Below are positions 44,256 to 51,745 of a DNA stretch of 64,000 nt, one piece after another. The translations under genes were made by a program, and so were the position numbers. Source of the DNA: Hirschia litorea (GTDB lineage Bacteria; Pseudomonadota; Alphaproteobacteria; Caulobacterales; Hyphomonadaceae); the NCBI RefSeq assembly GCF_042665075.1, contig NZ_JBHTBR010000002.1, forward strand, positions 1,439,221 through 1,503,220, in the 5' to 3' direction. Positions within the stretch are counted from its first letter, which is position 1. Every line of letters begins with the position of its first letter. Under the pieces are notes generated by a model. That model was not told the origin of the DNA. It searched no databases and saw nothing but the letters and a program-made list of their open reading frames with translations.

Positions 44256-44714
44256 GTGCAGATTGCATTCTATCAACCCGATATTCCACAAAATCTTGGT
44301 TCAAACCTAAGAATTGCGGCATGTTTTTCAACAAAAGTGGATATTATTGGCCCGTGTGGCTTTCCGCTCACGGCCAAAGCATTGCGCCGTTCTGCAATGG
44401 ATTACGGCCCATTAGTGGATGTAGAGCAGCATGATAGCTGGTCCGCATTCAAAGAATCACCGGATCGAAAAAAAGGTCGCTTAATTTTATTCACCACGAA
44501 GGGCGCTACGCCCCTTTTGGAGACTAAATTCGAATCAGGAGACACACTTTTATTCGGAAGAGAGAGCGCAGGAGTACCTCAAGAGGTGCATGATTCGGCG
44601 CAAATCAGATGTGTTATTCCTTTAAATCCAGAAGCGCGCTCCCTAAATTTGTCGGTTAGCGCCGCTATCGCTCTTCATGAAGCTTTGCGGCAAACTGGTG
44701 GATTGCCTAAATAA
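44256..44714 (+). CDS. trmL: tRNA (cytidine(34)-2'-O)-methyltransferase
   Basis: 152-aa SPOUT-fold enzyme that methylates the 2'-O of the wobble base in tRNA-Leu species. The QPDIPQNLGSNLR start, the GPCGFPLT segment, the LLFGRESAGVP SAM-knot and the IPLNPEARSLNLSVSAAIALHEAL end are diagnostic. The start is a GTG at 44256 with GGAG eleven bases upstream. Adjacent to petABC and near hemF. Confidence 0.94.
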   Translation: MQIAFYQPDIPQNLGSNLRIAACFSTKVDIIGPCGFPLTAKALRRSAMDYGPLVDVEQHDSWSAFKESPDRKKGRLILFTTKGATPLLETKFESGDTLLFGRESAGVPQEVHDSAQIRCVIPLNPEARSLNLSVSAAIALHEALRQTGGLPK

Positions 44715-44725
44715 ACCAGCTGCAA

Positions 44726-44762
44726 AAAAGCCAGCCCTCGGATGTGAAGGGCTGGCTTTTTA
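44726..44762. terminator. Bidirectional terminator between trmL and the lipoprotein genes
   Basis: AAAAGCCAGCCCT (44726-44738) pairs perfectly with AGGGCTGGCTTTT (44748-44760) around a 9-nt loop, with A and T runs outside. It ends trmL and the leftward lipoprotein transcript. Confidence 0.9.
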
Positions 44763-44782
44763 TATCAACAGCACAAGTTATT

Positions 44783-45070
44783 TTACTTTGAACATTTAGT
44801 GGCCGCACCAACCATTGTCATGGCTAGGGCCATCTTCTTATCCATCGGTAGATCCTCAAGACCTTCTTCCATCCCACCACTCTTAGCGGCTTTCGCGATA
44901 AGCTTGAAAGTCTTTTCATCTGTATTTTCTTCGATGGCATCAGCAAGGCATGTGCATGTTTTCTTGCTTTCGCCTTCATCCACGCAGGATTTGACAATAC
45001 TTGCTTTTCCGCCGCCACCACAGGCAGCCAGAGTGAGTGTTGCAATCGATAGGAGTATGATTTTTCTCAT
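44783..45070 (-). CDS. Small cysteine-rich lipoprotein (one C4 domain)
   Basis: 95 aa. Lipobox LAAC at residues 13-16 ends a short signal peptide; the mature part is a single domain with cysteines spaced C-x9-C-x-C-x51-C. The rest is helical and charged (for example LADAIEEN, FKLIAKAAKSGG). Position +2 after the lipid cysteine is Gly, so outer-membrane sorting is expected by the E. coli rule. It is the third gene of a leftward run of three related genes at 44783-46243. No known family is recognised. Confidence 0.82.
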   Translation of the reverse strand: MRKIILLSIATLTLAACGGGGKASIVKSCVDEGESKKTCTCLADAIEENTDEKTFKLIAKAAKSGGMEEGLEDLPMDKKMALAMTMVGAATKCSK

Positions 45071-45159
45071 GTTTCTCTCATTGTGTTCAGCAAGTTATCG
45101 AGAGAAATACAGCGCCCGAGCAAATGCCTTCGTTTAGATTAAAGATAGTCGGCTTCGTA

Positions 45160-45462
45160 TTACTGACAGGCTTTTAGGCCGTCTCTAAACACACGGCGTG
45201 ATGTTTTCTTATCTTCAGCAGTGAATGTATCTGATACACGCTCAAGTCCATCCTCGCCACTTTCCATTGCGCCTTGAGCAAGCTGTTCGAGCAATTCAGC
45301 GTCTAAATTTTCTTCAACATAATCAACGATACAAGCACAGTTTACGTCACCTTTAGCTTCTGCTTCACATGCGTTTTGAATGCCTGATAAGTCCAATTCG
45401 GGTTCGCTATTGCATGCAGCCAAGCTAATAGCAGCACATAAAAGTACGAGTTTGAATTTCAT
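45160..45462 (-). CDS. Small cysteine-rich lipoprotein (one C4 domain)
   Basis: 100 aa from the ATG at 45462; the frame is open to 45579, but GGAGTAAAGGGAA precedes this ATG and it starts a proper lipoprotein signal (LAAC at 13-16). The mature part carries the same domain as its neighbours, C-x9-C-x-C-x54-C, with the sequence CACIVDYVEENLDAE close to the matching part of the 44783 gene. It probably arose by duplication. Function unknown; the domain is likely held by two disulfides in the periplasm. Confidence 0.82.
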   Translation of the reverse strand: MKFKLVLLCAAISLAACNSEPELDLSGIQNACEAEAKGDVNCACIVDYVEENLDAELLEQLAQGAMESGEDGLERVSDTFTAEDKKTSRRVFRDGLKACQ

Positions 45463-45643
45463 TTGTATTCCCTTTACTCCCCATGCGCATGCCCAAAGAC
45501 CTTCACACAAAGATATTTTACATTCTGTTAGACTATTTTCAGACTTGTAAAAGACGCACTGTTTCGCAATCGTAAACAAAAAAGGTATATGTTTTAACTA
45601 ACACCCTAAATAGTAAGACTTTTCCACAATGATGTCGCTGCAG

Positions 45644-46243
45644 CTACTCAGCTTGAGCGCAAATTTGCCCTGCCTCCATCATCACCAAACCAACAGACAT
45701 TTGGTCTTGCGAATTAAGAGCTTGAACAGCTTGCGTAAGCCCCGCATTTCCAGAATCAATAGCACCACCAGCAAGCTGATTGTAAAGCTTAGTTGAAACA
45801 TTCTCTTTCAAATGCTTGGCCCAACACGTACACATTTGCGGCGTGTTGCCATTAATTTGGCAGGCCTGCCCCATGGCTTCATCTGGGCTGAGTATGGGCT
45901 GATCGGTGCCAGCTCCCCCAACTGGTTGCGACGTGCTAACCTCCTGCGCGCTACACGCTTCCACGATGGTCGTGCCAACCTTGTGACGATCTATTTCCGA
46001 TAGCTCCAACATGGCATTTGCCAGTCCCGATGGTCCACCAGAACGCGCTTTTGCCTCCAAGCCATTAAAAACATCACGCGGCAGCCCCTTTTTAAGTGCA
46101 TCCCCCATGCAGCGACATTCAGCCACTTTGCTTCCTTCGCTAATACAGGCTTTTTCTATTGAAGTCGGTTTTTGCTGATTACATGCAACAAGCATCGCAC
46201 CCGCCGACACAAAAACGACTATTCGAACAAGAAAACTTATCAT
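45644..46243 (-). CDS. Cysteine-rich lipoprotein with two C4 domains
   Basis: 199 aa. Lipobox LVAC at 18-21, then two tandem copies of the C4 domain: C-x9-C-x-C-x51-C (about 33-96) and C-x9-C-x-C-x54-C (about 127-192), joined by a Gly/Pro/Ser-rich linker. The copies share CRCMGDALKK / CTCWAKHLKE, a conserved SGG or SGN turn and a helical end before the last cysteine. It is the first gene of the three lipoprotein genes between trmL and hemF and the only one with a duplicated domain. I recognise no family. Confidence 0.83.
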   Translation of the reverse strand: MISFLVRIVVFVSAGAMLVACNQQKPTSIEKACISEGSKVAECRCMGDALKKGLPRDVFNGLEAKARSGGPSGLANAMLELSEIDRHKVGTTIVEACSAQEVSTSQPVGGAGTDQPILSPDEAMGQACQINGNTPQMCTCWAKHLKENVSTKLYNQLAGGAIDSGNAGLTQAVQALNSQDQMSVGLVMMEAGQICAQAE

Positions 46244-46387
46244 GCCACTATCCTACACTTCACATCCGCAAACCTCCTCATAGACAAAAAGTCTAAGAAC
46301 GCTAAGGCTTTTCATGATCAAGATGTAAAAGCCACACTATAGCCCGAATACAACACGCATATCTTACTCCTCGAAAAGGCCGTCGCT

Positions 46388-47281
46388 ATGACAGATATAT
46401 CTCCAGAACAAATGGAAATTCGCAAATCCACTGCCAAAGCCTGGTTTGAGAAACTTCAGGGCGATATTATCGCATCCTTTGAAGCGCTAGAAACAGAAGC
46501 ACTCCCCCCACTATATTCAGGGCAAGCGGGCAAGTTTGAACAAACACGCTGGGAACGCGGCAAAGATGGTGAAGACCTTGGTGGCGGCAATATGGCGATC
46601 ATGAAGGGCCGATTATTTGAAAAAGTTGGTGTACACACATCAACTGTATACGGAAAATTCTCAGAGGAGTTTCGCAAACAAATTCCCGGCGCAGAAGAAA
46701 ATGACGGTCAATTTTGGGCATCAGGCATTTCATTGATTGCCCACATGCATAATCCACACGTCCCCGCCGTACACATGAACACACGCATGATTTGCACATC
46801 AAAATCTTGGTTTGGGGGCGGCGCAGACCTTACCCCGCTCATGGCTGACCAACGCACACAAGAAAACCCTGACGCCATTGCGTTTCACGAATCCATGAAA
46901 AACGCCTGTGATGCCCACGCAGGCGCCGACTATCCGCGCTTTAAAGAATGGTGTGACGAGTATTTTCACCTTGCTCACCGAGATGAACCACGCGGAACGG
47001 GTGGCATTTTCTATGATCGTCACGATTCAGGTGATTGGGACGCAGATCTTGCTTTCACAAAAGATGTCGGATTGGCATTTGCTGACATATATCCAAAAAT
47101 TGTCAGAAACCGCATGAACACAAGCTGGAATGCAGCAGACCGCGACGCCCAATTAATTCAGCGTGGACGCTATGTCGAATTTAATCTGCTTTATGATCGC
47201 GGGACAACATTTGGCTTAAAAACAGGTGGGAACGTCAAATCCATTCTGTCGTCCATGCCGCCAGTCGTAAAATGGCCATAG
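46388..47281 (+). CDS. hemF: Oxygen-dependent coproporphyrinogen III oxidase
   Basis: 297-aa heme-biosynthesis enzyme. The segments GGGNMAIMKGRLFEKVG, HMHNPHVPAVHMNTR, WFGGGADLTP, HLAHRDEPRGTGGIFYD and GRYVEFNLLYDRGT are the usual signature. It decarboxylates coproporphyrinogen III twice using oxygen. It starts at ATG 46388 with AAAGG upstream. It lies near the pet operon and trmL as in related genomes. A long hairpin (47297-47343) lies directly behind its stop. Confidence 0.97.
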   Translation: MTDISPEQMEIRKSTAKAWFEKLQGDIIASFEALETEALPPLYSGQAGKFEQTRWERGKDGEDLGGGNMAIMKGRLFEKVGVHTSTVYGKFSEEFRKQIPGAEENDGQFWASGISLIAHMHNPHVPAVHMNTRMICTSKSWFGGGADLTPLMADQRTQENPDAIAFHESMKNACDAHAGADYPRFKEWCDEYFHLAHRDEPRGTGGIFYDRHDSGDWDADLAFTKDVGLAFADIYPKIVRNRMNTSWNAADRDAQLIQRGRYVEFNLLYDRGTTFGLKTGGNVKSILSSMPPVVKWP

Positions 47282-47296
47282 GTTTCATTCCTGTAA

Positions 47297-47343
47297 CATG
47301 ATGGAGTAAATGCTTGGCAAGGCCGAGCGTTTCCTTCATCATG
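47297..47343. repeat. Long hairpin (22-bp stem, 3-nt loop) behind hemF
   Basis: Bases 47297-47318 pair with 47322-47343 around the loop AAG. I count 18 Watson-Crick pairs, three G-T pairs and one mismatch, giving 22 positions. There is no T run after it. It starts 15 bases past the hemF stop and ends 57 bases before the next gene. Possible roles are 3'-end protection of hemF mRNA, Rho-linked termination, or a remnant of a small mobile repeat. Confidence 0.7.
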
Positions 47344-47399
47344 GGTTTGTATCGCAGGCCTTTTGACTGCGCCGTTTAAACAGACCAATTGGATTTTTT

Positions 47400-47651
47400 G
47401 TGTTTCTCACCCTGCTCAAAGCTATCGCGACCTTCGTCGTGTCCTTCTTTATGGGCATGGTTGGGTTAATTCTCGGCGTCATAATATATGGCGGCCTGAA
47501 TGAGCAATTACTGGAAATGGAAGCCAACCACCAGATCGTTGCCAAGGCTATTGCCTTTATGTGTATAGGTGGTTCAGCAATTGTTGGCGGCATATTTGGT
47601 TTGCAAAAAGGGGCACGCTGGACCGGACTTTTTGAAAGTGCAGACTTTTAA
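47400..47651 (+). CDS. Small two-span membrane protein
   Basis: 83-aa protein with two hydrophobic spans (about 3-30 and 48-70) and a short polar loop holding EQLLEMEANHQ. The start is GTG at 47400 with only a weak ribosome site, so the exact start is uncertain. Its stop shares the TTAA palindrome with the stop of the convergent cca gene. I do not recognise the family. It is probably real because of its membrane design and its position between hemF and cca. Confidence 0.6.
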   Translation: MFLTLLKAIATFVVSFFMGMVGLILGVIIYGGLNEQLLEMEANHQIVAKAIAFMCIGGSAIVGGIFGLQKGARWTGLFESADF

Positions 47652-48940
47652 AAACTATCTTCCTCAGAATTAGCTTTCTCACGTAGAATAACTTCATCTG
47701 CAATAATACGCATTTGTCGTGCAATTAGCGCTATATCGAGCGGAAAATCTTCGTCGATCCACCATTGCTCAATACGCTTCAATACTTCACCAACAGGTTT
47801 TCCTGCGGGCACGCCCACTGCAATGACATGCTCGCCTGATATTGGAAAAATTGGCCGCTCATATTTGTTCACAGCATTTATCAACACGCGCCAATAGCGA
47901 TGTTTCGCCTCGCGACCACGCACAGCCCATGCAAGGCGTGCTCGACTTTCAAACACGCTTTTCCCAACGGAATAAATCGTACGACGAAATTCCTTAGCGG
48001 AAAACTCTTTCGCAAACGATGTGTTGTCTCCGGCTGTCGTGAGTAGACGCTTCTTTTCACTATTCGACATTTTCAACCGCGCCACATCCGCCGCGACGAC
48101 ATCCATATCTTTTGGATAAAGAGACAATAAACGCAAATATGGATCAGGCTTTAAATGCTCTTCCAATTCAAGCGCCACAAGCGCATTAAACAGATCAAGG
48201 CCAATAGCTTCAGGCAAAACAAATTGCAATACACCAATCTGCGACATAGCCTCCAGCACAACGCGAGGATCGGGCGCAGACAGTAGTTTCTTAAATTCAG
48301 ACCAAATCCGCTCAACTGAAATTGAATCCAACCCCGCACGTTGGCGCATACAGGCGCTTAGCCCTTCAACATCCAAACTGCCGGAGCCATACCACGCATT
48401 AAACCGGAAAAAGCGCAAAATACGCAGATAATCTTCCTGCAAACGCGTATCTGCATCACCTATAAAAGCAATTTTCTGTTCGCGCAGATCTGAAATTCCC
48501 AGCCCTGTTGGGTCACTCAAATTCCCCATCAGATCACAATAAAGCGCGTTTACGTGAAAATCACGGCGCTGGGCATCTTCATTCCAATCCTTTGTGAAGG
48601 CTACAGTCGCGCGTCGTCCATCCGTACTTACATCACGTCGCAATGTTGTAATTTCATAGGGCTGGTTATTTGCAACAGCCGTCACTGTGCCATGCTCGAT
48701 ACCTGTTGGATGAACACCAATATTATTGGCCTTCATCCGGCGGATAACTTCCTCCGGTTCCCACACAGTCGCGATATCAATATCACTAGCAGGCAATCCC
48801 AACAGTGCATTGCGTACACATCCGCCGACAAAGCGCGCACTATCAGGCGCACCCGCATTAAGAGCGCGCATAACCCGACGCGCGCCATCTGCATGCATCC
48901 AAGGTTGGACAGGTAAGCGGTTTAAAAGGTCAATTGTCAT
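47648..48940 (-). CDS. cca: CCA tRNA nucleotidyltransferase / poly(A) polymerase family
   Basis: 430-aa class II nucleotidyltransferase. GGCVRNALLGLPASDIDIAT contains the metal-binding aspartates; RRDVSTDGR and TKDWNEDAQRRDFHVNALY follow, then the RNA-binding helical domain with ERIWSEFKKLL. It adds or repairs the 3' CCA of tRNAs. Its start overlaps the end of the DUF6111 gene by 11 bases, so it is in one operon with it. Its stop overlaps the small membrane gene at TTAA. Confidence 0.94.
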   Translation of the reverse strand: MTIDLLNRLPVQPWMHADGARRVMRALNAGAPDSARFVGGCVRNALLGLPASDIDIATVWEPEEVIRRMKANNIGVHPTGIEHGTVTAVANNQPYEITTLRRDVSTDGRRATVAFTKDWNEDAQRRDFHVNALYCDLMGNLSDPTGLGISDLREQKIAFIGDADTRLQEDYLRILRFFRFNAWYGSGSLDVEGLSACMRQRAGLDSISVERIWSEFKKLLSAPDPRVVLEAMSQIGVLQFVLPEAIGLDLFNALVALELEEHLKPDPYLRLLSLYPKDMDVVAADVARLKMSNSEKKRLLTTAGDNTSFAKEFSAKEFRRTIYSVGKSVFESRARLAWAVRGREAKHRYWRVLINAVNKYERPIFPISGEHVIAVGVPAGKPVGEVLKRIEQWWIDEDFPLDIALIARQMRIIADEVILREKANSEEDSF

Positions 48941-49337
48941 GCGATGGGGCAGGCTCTTCTGTCTGTTCAGGTTCCATAACAGTCGGTAATTTACGTGCTG
49001 TTGAACCTATGTCGATCTCATTTTCAATATTATCACGCGCAGCTTTCGTTGCACCATTATTTTCGGGATGAATTACCTGATCACATGGCACTTTTGCAGC
49101 CGGAATGAAGACACGGTTTTCATAACGCGCAGCTTGAAAACACAGGCCTTTATCAGAAGGAGCTGTAATCGCTTTTATCAACATCCCCCCAACGGCTAAA
49201 ACACCGCCTACCACAATTAGACCTGTTAACGGCCAGCGATCTTTTATGCTGAGATCCTTTGATGCCGCTCGGTACATAAAAAATACCAGAAACGGTATCG
49301 AGAATAGCGCTAATTCAATCAATATGCGGCGCGTCAT
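48930..49337 (-). CDS. DUF6111 family membrane protein
   Basis: 135-aa protein with two N-terminal hydrophobic spans (about 5-25 and 38-58, with RWPLTGLIVVGGVL between) and a soluble part with two cysteines, FIPAAKVPCDQVIHP, then an acidic low-complexity tail. The arrangement matches the DUF6111 proteins that sit beside cca in alphaproteobacteria (from memory). Function unknown. It is the second-last gene of the leftward group DUF1285-nudL-DUF6111-cca. Confidence 0.8.
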   Translation of the reverse strand: MTRRILIELALFSIPFLVFFMYRAASKDLSIKDRWPLTGLIVVGGVLAVGGMLIKAITAPSDKGLCFQAARYENRVFIPAAKVPCDQVIHPENNGATKAARDNIENEIDIGSTARKLPTVMEPEQTEEPAPSHDN

Positions 49338-49419
49338 ACTCTTATCCCTTTTGTTGGTTCAAGGACATTCAATCCCTGTGCCAGTTCAAAATCTGAATTC
49401 CTACCCTTTTTGGCTCAAT

Positions 49420-50061
49420 TTAGGGCGAATCGTAAAGGCGGTCATACAGGGATTTAATCATGCCAGCAGTTACCCCCCAAATGAAGTGTCCATTATGGGG
49501 CATGGCATAATAGCGACGCCACCGCCCGCCCCATTCTTTGACGTGTTCCTGATGGTTTTCTGGCGACATCAAAAAAGACAAAGGCGTTTCAAAAACACCG
49601 GCCACTTCGCGTTCACATGGCGCGGGGGTAAATTCTTCAGGAAGTAAACCAACGACAAGTGATACACTAAAACCTGAATTTGTACGGTATGGGTCGGCTT
49701 GCCCGATAAGCTCTACCTCTGTTTGCGGCGCGCCAATCTCTTCTTCCGCTTCACGTAGAACTGCTTGGGCAACATTTTCATTTGCCTCAAGCTTACCGCC
49801 AGGAAGCGCAACTTGCCCCGCATGCGCTTTCATTGTTGTGGGGCGCTGGGTGAAGACGACGCCGAAATCATCTCCTCTATCCACTAACCCGAACAAAACC
49901 GCCGCAGGACGCAATTTTCTGATAGGCAACCCACTGCCATCTCCGGGCGTTTGAGGACTTACCTCGCCTAGAGGGTCAAGGTTTGCATGGATATCCTCAT
50001 ACGGGTCAGACAGGTGTTGACGTGCACGATCTAGGAAATCTTCTTTGGTCTCAAAACTCAT
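49420..50061 (-). CDS. CoA pyrophosphatase (NUDIX hydrolase)
   Basis: 213-aa enzyme with the complete Nudix box GGKLEANENVAQAVLREAEEEIG shortened here to its key residues G-x5-E-x7-REAEEEIG, preceded by the UPF0035 segment of CoA-specific members (LFTQRPTTMKAHAGQVALPGG). It likely cleaves CoA to 3'-phospho-AMP and 4'-phosphopantetheine. It starts 2 bases after the DUF1285 stop and so is cotranscribed with it. Confidence 0.9.
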   Translation of the reverse strand: MSFETKEDFLDRARQHLSDPYEDIHANLDPLGEVSPQTPGDGSGLPIRKLRPAAVLFGLVDRGDDFGVVFTQRPTTMKAHAGQVALPGGKLEANENVAQAVLREAEEEIGAPQTEVELIGQADPYRTNSGFSVSLVVGLLPEEFTPAPCEREVAGVFETPLSFLMSPENHQEHVKEWGGRWRRYYAMPHNGHFIWGVTAGMIKSLYDRLYDSP

Positions 50062-50063
50062 GC

Positions 50064-50672
50064 TTATTCTATCGATCCCAATTCAAAAACTTGCCCTGCC
50101 GACGATACGCCAATGACATTCCCGTCCTTGCCTTCAATAGGCTCTGCCCATTCAACCAATTCATAAAAAGGCGCACGCGCAATCTTTGCTTCAAGCCCCG
50201 CCCTAACTTCTACATAAGGTGCTGGTTCGCCTGTCTCAATATCTACACTGACGCGCAAGGGGTGTTCTGCATCTATAACGAAAACATCCCCAACATTTGT
50301 TGCCACGACGAGCTTTTGTGCTTCATCTTCAATCACTCGATCAATTCGCGTTGCAATAAAGGGGGCATCCTCAACATGTACGATGACTTTTTCATGTGGC
50401 GTTACAAGATAAATACCGTCAGGGTCTTTACGGAGAATCGTCGCAAAAAGCCGAACAATTTTTTGTCGTCCGATAATGCCGCCATCATGCCACCAACTGC
50501 CATCTTTACGAATCTCCATGCCGATATCGCCGCAATGTTCAGGGTTCCATAAATGCACAGGTGGTAATCCACGCTTGCCATCACTGCCTGCTTGCGTTTT
50601 CAAGGCAGATAAAACAGCTTGAAGCGGGTCTGAAATTACCTCTTTTGAATTTTCTTCATCTGTTTTACGCAT
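50064..50672 (-). CDS. DUF1285 domain-containing protein
   Basis: 202-aa cytoplasmic protein. The DUF1285 part (about 35-195) shows PPVHLWNPEHCGDIGMEI, RKDGSWWHDGGIIGRQKIVRLF and PHEKVIVHVEDAPF. The family is conserved in alpha- and gammaproteobacteria and has no firm function. It heads the leftward operon DUF1285-nudL-DUF6111-cca and is divergent from moxR, 77 bases away, a pairing common in related genomes (from memory). Confidence 0.88.
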   Translation of the reverse strand: MRKTDEENSKEVISDPLQAVLSALKTQAGSDGKRGLPPVHLWNPEHCGDIGMEIRKDGSWWHDGGIIGRQKIVRLFATILRKDPDGIYLVTPHEKVIVHVEDAPFIATRIDRVIEDEAQKLVVATNVGDVFVIDAEHPLRVSVDIETGEPAPYVEVRAGLEAKIARAPFYELVEWAEPIEGKDGNVIGVSSAGQVFELGSIE

Positions 50673-50749
50673 TTGAGACCTTCTCCGCCTTGGTTTTGCC
50701 CGACTATAACAGGTACAACATCCTTTTGAGTTTAAATGAAGACCACCTT

Positions 50750-51739
50750 ATGACAGAAACGCACACAAACATCATCACAGATACAGAAGCAGTCATCGCC
50801 GCACTGGGTGATGTGAAAGCTGAGATCGCAAAAGCTGTTTTCGGTCAAGAACATGTAATTGAACTGGTCCTGTCTGCGGTTTTAGCAGGTGGACACGCTC
50901 TTTTAGTTGGCGCACCCGGTCTGGCGAAGACACGGTTGGTAGAATCGACCGCCCGCGCACTGGGTATTGATTGGGGCCGCGTACAATTTACACCAGACCT
51001 TATGCCATCCGATATTCTCGGATCGGAAGTTATGGATGAAACACCTGCAGGCGAACGGTCATTTCGATTTATCAAAGGACCAATTTTTACGCGCCTCTTA
51101 ATGGCAGATGAAATTAACCGCGCGAGTCCACGTACCCAATCTGCACTTTTGCAAGCGATGCAGGAGAACCACGTGACCATCGCCGGAGCGCGCTATGACC
51201 TGCCGCGCCCCTTCCACGTACTAGCCACTCAGAACCCTGTAGAGCAGGAAGGTACCTACCCTCTACCAGAAGCACAGCTGGACCGGTTTTTATTGAAAAT
51301 TGACGTGGATTACCCAGACGCAGAAACAGAGCGCCGCATACTTGTCGAAACAACAAGTGGCGAAGAAAAATTCGTGCAAGCCGCATTAACGCCTGAAAAA
51401 CTAATGTCTATTCAAAAACTTGTACGCGACATGCCAGTACCGGAAAAAGTTCTGGGTGCCATCATTGAGCTTACACGTTCTGCGCGTCCGGAACAAAGCT
51501 CAGACCCCCGTATTCAGCAACGCGTCGAATGGGGACCTTCCCCACGTGCAGGACAAGCGCTTATGCTCACCACACGCGCTCGCGCCCTGCTACGCGGCAG
51601 GTTTGCGCCCTCTATTGATGATGTGGAGGCCTTGGCAGAGCCTGCTTTAGCCCACCGTATGTCACTAAATTATGATCCGACAGGACAGGCAGAATCTTTA
51701 AAAGACATCATTTTGGATCTAGCACGTAAGGCTAGCTAA
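50750..51739 (+). CDS. MoxR-family AAA+ ATPase
   Basis: 329 aa from the ATG at 50750 (the open frame reaches 50561 but the upstream part runs into the divergent DUF1285 gene). Walker A GAPGLAKTR, Walker B LLMADEINRA, LLQAMQE sensor and NPVEQEGTYPLPEAQLDRF are present. MoxR ATPases act as chaperones with VWA-domain partners. It is the first of four genes (moxR-DUF58-DUF4159-VWA) that overlap or nearly touch, a set linked to envelope stress. Confidence 0.94.
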   Translation: MTETHTNIITDTEAVIAALGDVKAEIAKAVFGQEHVIELVLSAVLAGGHALLVGAPGLAKTRLVESTARALGIDWGRVQFTPDLMPSDILGSEVMDETPAGERSFRFIKGPIFTRLLMADEINRASPRTQSALLQAMQENHVTIAGARYDLPRPFHVLATQNPVEQEGTYPLPEAQLDRFLLKIDVDYPDAETERRILVETTSGEEKFVQAALTPEKLMSIQKLVRDMPVPEKVLGAIIELTRSARPEQSSDPRIQQRVEWGPSPRAGQALMLTTRARALLRGRFAPSIDDVEALAEPALAHRMSLNYDPTGQAESLKDIILDLARKAS

Positions 51740-51745
51740 TTTTTA

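Noticed and set aside
50561..50749. N-terminal extension of the MoxR ATPase
   Set aside because: It overlaps the divergent DUF1285 gene and adds no family sequence; the ATG at 50750 gives the standard length.
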